Below, one piece after another: positions 16,750 to 25,314 of a DNA stretch of 32,616 nt (position 1 is the stretch's first letter; each line of letters opens with the position of its first letter). Both the position numbers and the translations under genes were made by a program. The stretch is from Balneolia bacterium (lineage in GTDB: Bacteria; Bacteroidota; Rhodothermia; Balneolales; Cyclonatronaceae): the NCBI GenBank assembly GCA_003566395.1, contig PXDL01000205.1, positions 1-32,616 on the forward strand, given 5' to 3'. The notes beneath the pieces are model-generated. The model did not search any database. It was not told the DNA's origin and worked only from the letters and a program-made list of their open reading frames with translations.

Positions 16750-17286
16750 TTACCCAATTTCAAGTGTGGTTATGTTGTGATTGGTGTAAATACAAATGTC
16801 TGCGGCCGCTCTGAGCGACTCTTCTGCAATTTCGCGGGCCGTTAGGTGAGGCGCGTGTTTCTTGAGCACACGGGCCGCACTTTGTGCGTAGGCTCCGCCG
16901 CTTCCGATAGTCATAATATGATCTTCCGGCTCGATGACATCACCCTGACCTGAAATAAGCAGGCCCTGCTCTTCGGTGAGTACGATCAGCAGAGCTTCAA
17001 GTTTACGAAGGTACTGATCGGTTCGCCATTCTCGCGCCAGCTCTATGGCCGAGCGCTGCAGGTTTCCGGAATACTGATTGAGTTTTTCTTCAAATTTTTC
17101 AAACAGGGTGAAGGCGTCTGCGGTGGAACCGGCAAAACCGGCAAGGATTTTTCCGTCCTGCAGGCTTCGCACTTTCTGAACGGTTGCCTTAAGTACGGTT
17201 TTATCCAGGGTGGCCTGCCCGTCTCCGCAAATGGCCGCTTTCCCGTTGTGGATTACCCCCACAACTGTGGTTGCATGAATCTGCAT
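16750..17286 (-). CDS. hslV: HslV, peptidase subunit of the HslUV protease
   Basis: A 178-residue N-terminal-nucleophile threonine peptidase, related to proteasome beta subunits. The conserved start TTVVGV is preceded by five residues (MQIHA), so the catalytic threonine is probably T6 after removal of a short propeptide; E. coli HslV has only Met before it. [29 protein letters not shown] and [16 protein letters not shown] are all intact family blocks. It forms double hexameric rings capped by HslU. It lies 43 bases downstream of the RNase E/G gene on the same strand, with hslU immediately after. Confidence 0.96.
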   Translation of the reverse strand: MQIHATTVVGVIHNGKAAICGDGQATLDKTVLKATVQKVRSLQDGKILAGFAGSTADAFTLFEKFEEKLNQYSGNLQRSAIELAREWRTDQYLRKLEALLIVLTEEQGLLISGQGDVIEPEDHIMTIGSGGAYAQSAARVLKKHAPHLTAREIAEESLRAAADICIYTNHNITTLEIG

Positions 17287-17329
17287 AGCTTATTATTAAA
17301 TACTAAAATGATGTAACCGAAAAACAGGG

Positions 17330-20080
17330 TCAGGATTGCCTTGCCGACTCAGATTCTTTTTCGGAAGTAGATTGATTTTTTTTGTCGTCCGCGGCCTTTT
17401 CCGAAGAGGGAGAAGCATCAGCTGATTCAGTCCCCTCGGTTTTCCTGCTCACTTTTTTAGTGACGACCGAATCACTTTTTTCGTCCGAAGCAGGTTTGGA
17501 TGCCGGTTTCCTGAAAAGATCTTCGTTAAGCATCGCCTTCACTTCATCCATCTGCTTCAGCTTTTCAGATTTGGCTTCGCTGATCTCTTCTTTTTTAGGC
17601 TCAGGCTTTGATTTTTTATCCGACTTTGAGGATTCGCCCTTGGCTTTCTTTTGTGATTTCCCCGTTTTTTTGGCAGCAGGTTTCTGTTTTTTATCAGCCT
17701 GATCGGACTTGTCCGGAGAAGGTGAATCTGTTTTATCCTCAGTTTTTTTATCTGAAGGTGCTTCGTCCCGGCTTGCTTCCGCTTTAGATGCCGTTGCTTC
17801 TTGATCCGAAGCCGGCTTGCTTTCTTCTTTGTCGCTATCTGCCGGGGATTTACTCTTCGGCGGTTTCGCAACTGCTTTCTTGCGGGCCGGACGCGGGCTT
17901 CCTTTTACTTTCTTAGGTCCTTTGATCTTTTTCTCGGACTCACCCTCTGCCGTTTTCGTGGGTTCCTTACCGGTTTCTTTCGCTTCGGGCTGATCGGAAG
18001 CTTTACCGGAAGACGCAACAGCTTGCTGGTCCGTCTTCGACTTTTCAGGACGGGAATCATCGGCTTGTTCCTGCTTATCCTCTTGCTTTTCCTGCTCCTT
18101 TACTTTGCGGGCATAAGCTTTGGCTACCTCCATAGCATTCGGCTTGGACGAGGTCTCGTCTGTACCCGAGTCTTTTGTAGAGGTATTTTCGGATGTATCG
18201 CCGTCTCCGCTGTCGCCGGGCTTTTTGTAATACTTGGATTTGATTTTATTCGAAGAGCGTGCCTGCTGGGAAATCCTAACCGGAGCCGAGCGCTTGCGTC
18301 CGCCCGAATCTCCGTCGTCCTTTTTGTCGGCAGATTGGCCTCTTCCGCTTCTGGAATCCCGGCCGTTGCCGTTTTTCTTGTAGTAATCCAGCATCTCTTC
18401 GTTTTTCTTGCCGCCGCTTTCCATTTCGGCCAGATTTTTTTCGTTCTCACGAAGCGCATCTTCAATAGAATTACCCTGATTAACCGTTTCGCAGATATCG
18501 AAATCGCTATTGCCTACGGTTGCCTTGAAGTCGTTCAGCGAAATAGTATCGTCCTGATGTATGGAGATTCTCATCATGTATTTGAACATCCATTTCAGCC
18601 GTGTACTAATCAGTCCCTGACACAACACGGAGTGGAAAAACGGATTCACATACAGCTCTACGGAACGGTAGGAGTAGTTATGGCGCAATTTTGAAATCCA
18701 GGCTTCCACGTCGGAAAGCAGGGTGGTTTCGGACACGATACTGCCTGAGCCGCCACACATAGGGCAAACTTTGGAAACAGATTTTACTACGCTCGGGCGA
18801 ATGCGCTGGCGTGTAATCTGCATCAGGCCGAAATCCGACATCGGCAGGATATTGGTTTTTGCCCGGTCTTTTTTGAACTCCTTACGGATTTCATCATACA
18901 CCTTTTTCCGGTTGGAATCCTGCTGGAGATCGATAAAATCAACTACAATAATACCGCCTATATCGCGCAGCCGAAGCTGTTTGGCAATTTCACGCGCAGC
19001 CTCGAGGTTGGTTTTCAGGGAGTTGTCTTCCTGCGCTTTTTTGGCCGCATAACGACCGGAGTTCACGTCCACCACGTACATGGCTTCGGTTTGCTCAAAA
19101 ATAAGATAGCCGCCGCTGGGCATTTTCACCCGCGGGCTAAAAATGGAGTTCACATCCTTCGAAATATTCATGTGGTCGAATACGTGCTCGCGGCCTTTGT
19201 ACTGCTGCACGTTCTTAACCATAGAAGGTGCCACCCGACCGATATACGATTTGATCGTTTTGTAGGACTCTGTGTCGTCGATAAGGATGCGGCTGTAATT
19301 TTTCGAAAAGAGATCGCGGACCAGGCTTTCGGTCATATCAAGATCGCGGTGAAGCAGGGCTGTGGGCTTGCCGGTCTTGAGTTTTTCCTGGATGGAAACC
19401 CATTTGTCGTGAAGCTCTTTCATATCCTGACGGAGGGCGTCATCATCCTGTCCTTCTGCCACGGTACGCACAATAACGCCGAAACCGTTGGGCAGCATTT
19501 CGCTGATGATACCTTTGAGACGACGGCGTTCTTTGTAAGATCGGATTCGCTTGGAAACGGCCACATAATCACCGAAGGGGATAAGCACGAGAAAACGGCC
19601 GGCCAGGGTGATGTCGGTGGATACGCGCGGGCCTTTTGATCCGATGGGTTCTTTTACGACCTGCACCATCACTTTTTGCCCCGGCTTGAGCAGCCCCCCG
19701 ATAAGGTTCTGTTCATACACCGTCTGCTCTTTGGGAGACATGTTCTTGATGCTGTTGTCGGCCACTTTCTTCCGGAATTCCAGAAGCGTTTCACTGGCTT
19801 TTTTAGGCACGCTGTCGCGGCCGTTAAGCATCACAAGATAGGCTTCAAGATGCTCGCCGAGATCGGAGTAGTGAAGAAAACCGTCTTTTGGTGTGCTAAG
19901 GTCGATGAAAGAGGCACGAATGCCGCTCATCACTTTATGTACCTGAGCCAGATAAATATCCCCGACTGAACGTCTGTTTTCGGGGGATTCTATGAAAAAT
20001 TGCGCTAATTCACCATTTTCTACAAGCGCTATTCGTTTCTGTTTGCCTGAGGAGGCATGGATAACAATTTGATTGTCCAT
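17330..20080 (-). CDS. Ribonuclease E/G family endoribonuclease with long charged tail
   Basis: A 916-residue RNase E/G that cuts single-stranded AU-rich RNA in mRNA decay and rRNA maturation. The N-terminal half is catalytic: an S1 RNA-binding region (~35-130), then the DNase I-like domain with the metal ligands D338 (VDVNSGR) and D381 (VVDFIDL), 43 apart exactly as D303/D346 in E. coli RNase E, and the Zn-link cysteines C439 and C442 (CPMC). From about residue 560 to the end the protein is low-complexity, rich in Lys, Ser, Asp, Glu and Pro, with an Arg-rich patch at its start. This is probably a disordered RNA- or partner-binding tail. Its length is RNase E-like, not RNase G-like (~490-520). 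It is preceded by a 480-base leader and followed by hslV-hslU. Confidence 0.92.
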   Translation of the reverse strand: MDNQIVIHASSGKQKRIALVENGELAQFFIESPENRRSVGDIYLAQVHKVMSGIRASFIDLSTPKDGFLHYSDLGEHLEAYLVMLNGRDSVPKKASETLLEFRKKVADNSIKNMSPKEQTVYEQNLIGGLLKPGQKVMVQVVKEPIGSKGPRVSTDITLAGRFLVLIPFGDYVAVSKRIRSYKERRRLKGIISEMLPNGFGVIVRTVAEGQDDDALRQDMKELHDKWVSIQEKLKTGKPTALLHRDLDMTESLVRDLFSKNYSRILIDDTESYKTIKSYIGRVAPSMVKNVQQYKGREHVFDHMNISKDVNSIFSPRVKMPSGGYLIFEQTEAMYVVDVNSGRYAAKKAQEDNSLKTNLEAAREIAKQLRLRDIGGIIVVDFIDLQQDSNRKKVYDEIRKEFKKDRAKTNILPMSDFGLMQITRQRIRPSVVKSVSKVCPMCGGSGSIVSETTLLSDVEAWISKLRHNYSYRSVELYVNPFFHSVLCQGLISTRLKWMFKYMMRISIHQDDTISLNDFKATVGNSDFDICETVNQGNSIEDALRENEKNLAEMESGGKKNEEMLDYYKKNGNGRDSRSGRGQSADKKDDGDSGGRKRSAPVRISQQARSSNKIKSKYYKKPGDSGDGDTSENTSTKDSGTDETSSKPNAMEVAKAYARKVKEQEKQEDKQEQADDSRPEKSKTDQQAVASSGKASDQPEAKETGKEPTKTAEGESEKKIKGPKKVKGSPRPARKKAVAKPPKSKSPADSDKEESKPASDQEATASKAEASRDEAPSDKKTEDKTDSPSPDKSDQADKKQKPAAKKTGKSQKKAKGESSKSDKKSKPEPKKEEISEAKSEKLKQMDEVKAMLNEDLFRKPASKPASDEKSDSVVTKKVSRKTEGTESADASPSSEKAADDKKNQSTSEKESESARQS

Positions 20081-20560
20081 TTAAATATAAAATCGCATGC
20101 TTAATGCGAAATCCGGTTTCTGCCATGAGTCGTCGAGTCACATCCGAAGATTTCAAAGAACCTGATGGTATCGCAGAAAAATAGTAGTAGTTCACCCGTT
20201 CGGGTGGTGCAGGAAATCCGGTTTCCGCAGAGTACAAATTTCTGTTAAAATTGGGTAATGCAGGGTTCTCCGTGCCTGTTTCTGATTGTATTGGCAACAG
20301 TGTCCTTTGTGTGCCGGTACGGCTGAAACGGAGAAAAACAGATACTATCATACAGATCATCGGCATAACAAAACCAATACCTGAAGAGAGCTTGCCGATT
20401 AAAGATTCAGTATCTGTTTGGTAAAAAAAAATCATTCCGGAATATACAGCAATAATGAATGCTTTTAAAGGTCAGATTTTAATCCGGCTTTTTGTGCGGA
20501 TCGGCAGATTAAGAAAAAAACGAGCCTGATTTCTCCGGCGTCTGTCTTTTCCCCAAAAAG
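20081..20560 (-). other. 480-base leader region upstream of the RNase E/G gene
   Basis: No convincing gene lies between the murA stop and the RNase start. On the minus strand this is the probable leader of the nuclease mRNA. It contains a compact hairpin with stem CACCC/GGGTG and a 4-base loop (20193-20206) and a 13-base direct repeat GAAATCCGGTTTC (20108-20120 and 20213-20225). The murA end of the region is T-rich on the minus strand after a weak GC stem (about 20515-20545), which could be the murA terminator. A 141-codon open frame crosses the region but has no family features and overlaps the RNase start, so I do not call it. Confidence 0.45.
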
Positions 20561-21832
20561 TTAATTCTCACGGACTCGGGTGATTCGAGCCCCAGCCTGA
20601 TTCAGTTTTTCTTCCAGCTTTTCGTACCCGCGGTCCAGATGATAGACACGAAGCACATCAGATGTTCCCCGCGCATACATGGCCGCCATCACCAAACTGA
20701 CGCTCGCTCTGAGGTCGGTACTCATAACCGAGGTGCCTGTAAGCGGCCGCCCGCCTTTTATAACGGCCGAGTTGTTTTTTACATATACGTCGGCTCCCAG
20801 TCGTGCCAGTTCGGGAACATAGCTGAACCGATCCGGATAAATGGTATCGGTGATGTGAGATTCACCGGCAGCGCGGGTCATCAGCGTGGCCCACTGCGCC
20901 TGCAGATCGGTGGGGAAACCCGGATAAATCTCGGTAATTACCGAAACAGGAGCAATTTCGGCAGGTGAAATAATGCGCATACGCCCCGCATCAGATTGGG
21001 ATTGCGCCCCGGTTTTGTGAAACCAGGCTGGAAACTGACCAAGCTCGTCGGTGCTAACATTGGTAAGTGTCAGATCGGAATCGGGGTGCATGGCTCCGAG
21101 AATCATATACGTTCCGGCCTCGATACGATCGGAGGTATTCCGGAAGGTTACCGGCTTAAGTTCATCCACGCCTTTAATAACGAGGGTAGATGTGCCGATT
21201 CCCTCAATTTTGGCTCCCATTTTCTCAAGAAACAGGCAGAGCTGAACTACATCGGGCTCTTTTGCCGCGTTGCGGATGGTGCAGCTTCCGGCACAACGGG
21301 CGGCGGCGAGCAGCAGGTTTACCGTCGCTCCGACACTTGAGGGCTTAAGTGAAAAAGTTCCGCCGGGGAGTCCGTTCTCCGGTGCGCTTGCAACCACATA
21401 GCCCTGATCAAGATCAATTTGGGCGCCAAAAGCACGCAGGCCTTCAAGGTGTAAATCCACCGGGCGGGGACCCCAGGCACAGCCGCCGGGAAGAGAAACA
21501 CGCGCTTTGCCGTCCCGACCAAGAAGGGCTCCGAGCATATAAAACGATGCGCGCATTTTCCGCACCAGATCGTAGGGCGCTTCGTGATAATAAAGATTGG
21601 CCGGATCAATCGAGATGCGGTGAGATTCCGGGTCGTAGTCAATTCTGCTACCGGTAACGCGCATCACATTGTTGAACGTAAGGATGTCGTTCAATCCCGG
21701 AATATTTTCTATGATGGTTTCTCCGTCGGCCAGCAGGGATGCCGCCAAAAGGGGGAGGGCCGCATTTTTTGATCCGCCGATGGCGATTTCACCTTTTAAT
21801 GCAAAACCGCCTTCAATCCTGAACTTATCCAA
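20561..21832 (-). CDS. murA: UDP-N-acetylglucosamine 1-carboxyvinyltransferase
   Basis: A 423-residue enzyme that transfers enolpyruvate from PEP to UDP-GlcNAc, the first committed step of peptidoglycan synthesis. The start MDKFRIEGGF and the GGSKNAALPLLAASLLADG block are typical. The active-site cysteine, target of fosfomycin, is C118 in LPGGCAWGPRPVDLH, so fosfomycin sensitivity of the enzyme is not excluded by a Cys-to-Asp change. YPGFPTDLQAQ and TDLRASVSL are further hallmarks. Translation starts at a TTG (21830-21832) lying inside the last codons of the upstream biotin protein, an 8-base overlap that implies coupling. Confidence 0.97.
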   Translation of the reverse strand: MDKFRIEGGFALKGEIAIGGSKNAALPLLAASLLADGETIIENIPGLNDILTFNNVMRVTGSRIDYDPESHRISIDPANLYYHEAPYDLVRKMRASFYMLGALLGRDGKARVSLPGGCAWGPRPVDLHLEGLRAFGAQIDLDQGYVVASAPENGLPGGTFSLKPSSVGATVNLLLAAARCAGSCTIRNAAKEPDVVQLCLFLEKMGAKIEGIGTSTLVIKGVDELKPVTFRNTSDRIEAGTYMILGAMHPDSDLTLTNVSTDELGQFPAWFHKTGAQSQSDAGRMRIISPAEIAPVSVITEIYPGFPTDLQAQWATLMTRAAGESHITDTIYPDRFSYVPELARLGADVYVKNNSAVIKGGRPLTGTSVMSTDLRASVSLVMAAMYARGTSDVLRVYHLDRGYEKLEEKLNQAGARITRVREN

Positions 21833-22331
21833 TGGGTTCTATCTCCAGTAAAACGTGATTTTTTTCAACCGAATCGCCGTCGTTGACATGGATTTTTGCC
21901 ACTTTTCCGGCCGCCGGTGCTTTTAGTTCGTTTTCCATTTTCATCGCTTCCAGAATAATGACCGGATCTCCGAGGTTCACTTCCTGCCCTTCCTCAACCT
22001 GAACGCTTACAATCTTGCCGGGCATTGGAGCGGAGAGTTTGCCTTCACCACTTTTAGCGTTCACTTTAAACCCGAGCCGGTCGAGCAGTAACATCTGTTC
22101 ATCCCGGATAACAGCTTTCATAAGCTTACCGTTAAAGCTGAATTGCAGCTCATTATCCTGAACATGAACGTCCCGTAGTTGAAATAACCGCGTGCCCGAA
22201 CGAAGCAGATAGCGGGAGTTATCCAGTTTGGTTAATTCATATTTGATGCGATGATCGCCGATTTCAGCGACTCCGTTTTCCTTCAGGGAAACGGTACGGG
22301 TTTCTTCGTGAATACTTGTTTCTAAAGTCAT
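21825..22331 (-). CDS. Stand-alone biotin carboxyl carrier-type protein
   Basis: A 168-residue protein with a C-terminal biotinyl domain (residues ~98-167). The biotin-attachment motif is EAMKMEN with K131, and APMPGKI precedes it. The N-terminal ~95 residues form a beta-rich region of the kind found ahead of the biotin domain in acyl-CoA carboxylase and oxaloacetate decarboxylase subunits. It would carry CO2 for a biotin-dependent carboxylase or decarboxylase whose catalytic subunits are not in this window. It lies 23 bases after the small gene at 22355-22603 and overlaps murA by 8 bases. Which carboxylase it serves is unknown. Confidence 0.85.
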   Translation of the reverse strand: MTLETSIHEETRTVSLKENGVAEIGDHRIKYELTKLDNSRYLLRSGTRLFQLRDVHVQDNELQFSFNGKLMKAVIRDEQMLLLDRLGFKVNAKSGEGKLSAPMPGKIVSVQVEEGQEVNLGDPVIILEAMKMENELKAPAAGKVAKIHVNDGDSVEKNHVLLEIEPIG

Positions 22332-22354
22332 AGAATGATTTGTTAAATCGGTGG

Positions 22355-22603
22355 TCAGAACCGGGCATTAAGCCCTTTATGAGTGGCTCTGAAGCTGAAC
22401 AGCTCAAGCCGGTCGTTGTCGTATCCGTTCAGTCTTGTCTTTTGATGTTCGTCATAAACTTCCACCATCCCGGCATTGATAAGCTGAATGAGGTCGTCGC
22501 GCAGCTCTCCGCGCTTCAGGCCGGTTTCGGCAAGCAGCGTCTCGTACGACTCGGTAAAGATAAGGGTATTGATTACCTCTTTCTGAGATGTAGTGGTTTT
22601 CAT
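22355..22603 (-). CDS. Small hypothetical protein, possibly winged-helix-like
   Basis: An 82-residue protein I do not recognise as a named family. The stretch from about residue 8 to 50 (VINTLIFTESYETLLAETG, then LRDDLIQLINAGMVEVYDE) reads like the helix-helix-wing pattern of a small winged helix domain that decides between states, but no DNA-binding residues can be proved. It has no signal peptide or membrane segment. It is the first gene of a tight minus-strand set with the biotin protein and murA, 23 bases upstream of the former, so it is probably real and co-expressed. Confidence 0.6.
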   Translation of the reverse strand: MKTTTSQKEVINTLIFTESYETLLAETGLKRGELRDDLIQLINAGMVEVYDEHQKTRLNGYDNDRLELFSFRATHKGLNARF

Positions 22604-22845
22604 GATTGGGTTCGGATACGCGAAGCGAATGTCTGAATTGTTGGATGGTGCAGGAGAAAATTCTGAGAATACGGGTGAATTTCCAAACCGGCCAAAGTCA
22701 CAATGGATTGCAAGGCAGCGGTTTAAACTGAAACGGTTTTTGAAAAATCACAGCGTTACGGATGATTTCAGAGCCTCCCGCAATGGTACATGCGTGTGAA
22801 TATAGGGTGAAAAATCCCTCATTGCATAATCGGATTGCGGCTGAG

Positions 22846-23358
22846 TTATTCCACCTTCACATCGCCGTAGGTAATCAGATTGTCGCGGTGATCAAACACA
22901 AAAACGCGATGCAGTCCGCGTGCTCCTGAAATGGTGCCGCTTTGGCCCGGAGCGAACAAAACGGGGTTAAAGGTGATGCTGTGGCTTCCGATGGGAAGCG
23001 GGCGACGTTCATCAAAATAAAGGACCTTGAAGCGGTTGTTGTCATCAATGGTAGCTACTTCAAGCCCGTTAACAGAATCAAGGCCCGTAATGAGAATCTG
23101 AAACTCAACAGTTTGACCGGTAGTTGGGTTGGGATAGGCCGGCTGGATGACGTCCACAAACCCGGAAAAAAGAGGAGAGACGCGCCAGTCTTTGGGGTCG
23201 TTTTCAATAATTTCCCCGTTTGCGCCCGTTTTGGTGAAGCCGGAGGGAGGCTGAAAAGCTTCCTGTTCAAATTCTCTCTGGGCGTCGTCGGCAGAACTGC
23301 ATGCCGCGATACCTGCAATCAAAAAAGTAAAGAGGAGAGCCGGTTTAAGAAAACTCAT
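22846..23358 (-). CDS. Putative secreted lipoprotein
   Basis: A 170-residue protein with a lipoprotein signal peptide: a hydrophobic stretch and the lipobox IAAC with the lipid-bearing Cys at position 20, followed by SSADDAQ. The mature part (from ~45) looks beta-rich, with phrases such as PAYPNPTTGQTVEF, reminiscent of extracellular Ig-like or FlgD-like modules found in Bacteroidota secreted proteins, but the match is too general for a function. It is transcribed on its own, divergent from the ArsC-like gene at 23662. Confidence 0.65.
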   Translation of the reverse strand: MSFLKPALLFTFLIAGIAACSSADDAQREFEQEAFQPPSGFTKTGANGEIIENDPKDWRVSPLFSGFVDVIQPAYPNPTTGQTVEFQILITGLDSVNGLEVATIDDNNRFKVLYFDERRPLPIGSHSITFNPVLFAPGQSGTISGARGLHRVFVFDHRDNLITYGDVKVE

Positions 23359-23661
23359 GAAAAGATAAATCTCACAAAAAAATTAAAGAAAGACAGTTGC
23401 ACTTTTAAACGCAGTTCAAGTGGCGAAATTTTGAAAAAAATGCCGGTGGTAACAAGCCTCGCATAAGATATTCATTTGGGTGGAGCGTTGAAAGAAAGTT
23501 GCGGAACAAACAGGCAGCGCGTATCATTGATATTTATCTTAACGACATCAACCAAGAAATAGAAATGGTGTTGTATCACAATATTTTCTGATGCTCATTG
23601 CGTTAAGGTCACAAGAAAACGCAGGCAGCTCAGGTGTTGAACCTAAACTATTATTTTCTTT
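23359..23661. other. Divergent intergenic region
   Basis: 303 bases between the minus-strand lipoprotein gene and the plus-strand ArsC-like gene, so it should hold both promoters. Nothing definite can be called. The side next to the lipoprotein has T-rich promoter-like sequence on the minus strand. The octamer TTGCGTTA (23598-23605) also occurs twice in the ccm leader, but one such match is expected by chance in a window of this size. Confidence 0.3.
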
Positions 23662-24012
23662 ATGCTCACAATTATCGGTATCAAAAATTGCAGTACCATC
23701 AAAAAAACGCTCGCCTGGCTCGATGAACAGGGTGTGGACTATTCATTCAGGGACGTCAAAAAAGAACCGCTTAACGATGAAGAACTCGCCGGCTTCGCCA
23801 TGCGTGTGGGCATCGATACTCTTGTAAACCGTCGTGGTATGAAATGGCGCAGTCTCGGACTTTCCGGAAAGGATTTGTCCGATGAAGAATTACTTGAACT
23901 CCTTGCGGAGCACCAAACCATGATTAAGCGTCCGCTGGTATCGGCCGACGAAGCAGCAATGGTAGGCTTTGATGAAGACGCACTTGAATCATTTATAGAT
24001 GAATACGCCTGA
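23662..24012 (+). CDS. ArsC/Spx family thioredoxin-fold protein (YffB-like)
   Basis: A 116-residue protein with the ArsC/Spx-family fold. It opens with IIGIKNCSTIKKTLAWL, where a single Cys (C10) replaces the CxxC or CxxS motif, and contains a later IDTLVNRRGMKWRSLGLS block and LLAEHQTMIKRPLV, the conserved Arg-Pro region of the family. Members include arsenate reductases, Spx-type regulators and YffB-like proteins of unknown function; the KNCxTxKK form and size fit YffB-like best. It is the first gene of a plus-strand set with the DUF3108 gene (14-base overlap) and dut. Confidence 0.85.
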   Translation: MLTIIGIKNCSTIKKTLAWLDEQGVDYSFRDVKKEPLNDEELAGFAMRVGIDTLVNRRGMKWRSLGLSGKDLSDEELLELLAEHQTMIKRPLVSADEAAMVGFDEDALESFIDEYA

Positions 24013-24838
24013 TGTAAAACCGGTTCGTAAGCCGGTGCATATTGTGCTTGCACTATGTTGCTCGCTTTTGGTGCTCGTTGCGGCATCAGCCGGCGTTGCC
24101 CGCTTCAATGCCCCGGCGCCTCCCGATCTTGCTTTTATGTTTGATGCCAAAGAGTCGTTTCACTACGAAGTGCGTTACGGGTTCATGAGGCTGGGTGATG
24201 TGTACGTTTCGGCTCAGGATACGGTGATAGACGGAACGACTTATCTGCATACAACATCGGTGATGCAATCTAACTCCGGCATACCTCTTGTCGGGGATCG
24301 CCGCTACAAATACCACTCCATCCTCGCCCATAACGATTCAACCGTGTATTCCCGTTTTTTTTGGGTTGATAAAATCCACCGCGACAGTTTCGAATATGTG
24401 GCCTATGAATTCGACTATGAGAAGGGTTATGTGATTGCAAGTAAAGAGGGAGAAGTTGTGGATACACTCGATCTGAGTGAACCCTCAGACGGTGGTCCTG
24501 CGCTTTTCTATATCGGGCGCTTACATGCCGGAACGGATCGTGAAATGGAATACCCTATTTATATAGATGAGGAAAAGGCCTACATCCAGTTAAGACATAC
24601 CACGCAAACAGAGCAGGTGCGCTCCGGGTATTTCGAAAACGGCCGAACGGAAGCTTTCCTAACCCACGGCTTCGCAGATGTGGACGGCCCGTTCGGTTTC
24701 TCCGGAGCCTTTGAGTCGTATTACGATACAAGTGAACTGCGCATGCCCGTCGAGGCAAAAGTGTCGGTCTGGATTGGAAATGTGAGGGTCAGGCTGGTCG
24801 ATTATCAGGATAACGGAAAGCGGCTTAGCCGAAACTAA
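23999..24838 (+). CDS. DUF3108-type secreted protein
   Basis: A 279-residue protein with an N-terminal hydrophobic segment (residues ~13-35), probably a signal peptide or anchor. The rest has the pattern of DUF3108: ESFHYEVRYGFMRLGDVYV near the N-terminus, then alternating beta strands with YSRFFWVDKIHRD, and a late WIGNVRVRLVDYQ. DUF3108 proteins are thought to be exported, but their role is not established. Its ATG overlaps the end of the ArsC-like gene by 14 bases, which supports this start and translational coupling. dut follows after 29 bases. Confidence 0.8.
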   Translation: MNTPDVKPVRKPVHIVLALCCSLLVLVAASAGVARFNAPAPPDLAFMFDAKESFHYEVRYGFMRLGDVYVSAQDTVIDGTTYLHTTSVMQSNSGIPLVGDRRYKYHSILAHNDSTVYSRFFWVDKIHRDSFEYVAYEFDYEKGYVIASKEGEVVDTLDLSEPSDGGPALFYIGRLHAGTDREMEYPIYIDEEKAYIQLRHTTQTEQVRSGYFENGRTEAFLTHGFADVDGPFGFSGAFESYYDTSELRMPVEAKVSVWIGNVRVRLVDYQDNGKRLSRN

Positions 24839-24867
24839 GCTCAAAATTAATAAAGTGGGGAGAACTT

Positions 24868-25311
24868 ATGGAACTTCAAATGAAAAGACTGCCGCATGCT
24901 ACGGGACTCGACCTGCCCGCATACGCCAGTCAGCTTGCTTCAGGTATGGATCTCAGGGCCGCCATTCAGGATCCTGTTCGGCTTGAGCCGGGCAAACGGA
25001 TGTTAATTCCAACCGGCATCGCTGTCGCCGTTCCTCCGGGCTTTGAAGCGCAAATTCGGCCCCGAAGCGGGCTGGCGCTCAGAGAAGGCATCACCATGCT
25101 AAACAGCCCCGGCACCATCGACGCAGATTACCGCGGGGAAGTAATGCTGATTGTGATTAATCACGGAAACGCCATTGTTGAAATTCAGCGGGGAGAGCGG
25201 CTCGCGCAAATGGTGATTTGTCCGGTGGCCAGGCCTGAAATCAGGGTGGTGGATGAACTTGAAGACACCGACCGTGGCTCCGGTGGATTCGGAAGCACGG
25301 GTCGCCGGTAA
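24868..25311 (+). CDS. dut: dUTP diphosphatase (dUTPase)
   Basis: A 147-residue trimeric dUTPase that hydrolyses dUTP to dUMP and pyrophosphate, keeping uracil out of DNA and supplying thymidylate synthesis. All five conserved motifs are visible: ASGMDLRA (1), RPRSGLALREG (2), GTIDADYRGEV (3), RGERLAQMVI (4) and the Gly-rich RGSGGFGSTG (5) at the C-terminus, which closes over the active site. A good ribosome binding site GGGGAG precedes the ATG. It pairs in function with the dCTP deaminase at 10675. It ends three bases from the convergent gene at 25315. Confidence 0.97.
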   Translation: MELQMKRLPHATGLDLPAYASQLASGMDLRAAIQDPVRLEPGKRMLIPTGIAVAVPPGFEAQIRPRSGLALREGITMLNSPGTIDADYRGEVMLIVINHGNAIVEIQRGERLAQMVICPVARPEIRVVDELEDTDRGSGGFGSTGRR

Positions 25312-25314
25312 GGC

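Noticed and set aside
17801-18694. 297-codon hydrophobic-looking open frame on the plus strand
   Set aside because: It is the antisense of the charged tail of the RNase E/G gene; Lys/Glu-rich codons read backwards give Phe/Leu-rich sequence, which imitates a membrane protein.
20010-20435. 141-codon open frame on the minus strand upstream of the RNase gene
   Set aside because: Overlaps the RNase start by 71 bases, shows no family motif and only a short hydrophobic run; better seen as leader sequence.
23598-23605. Third copy of TTGCGTTA, shared with the ccm leader repeat
   Set aside because: About one chance match of an 8-mer is expected in a window of this size on two strands, so a shared regulon cannot be claimed.
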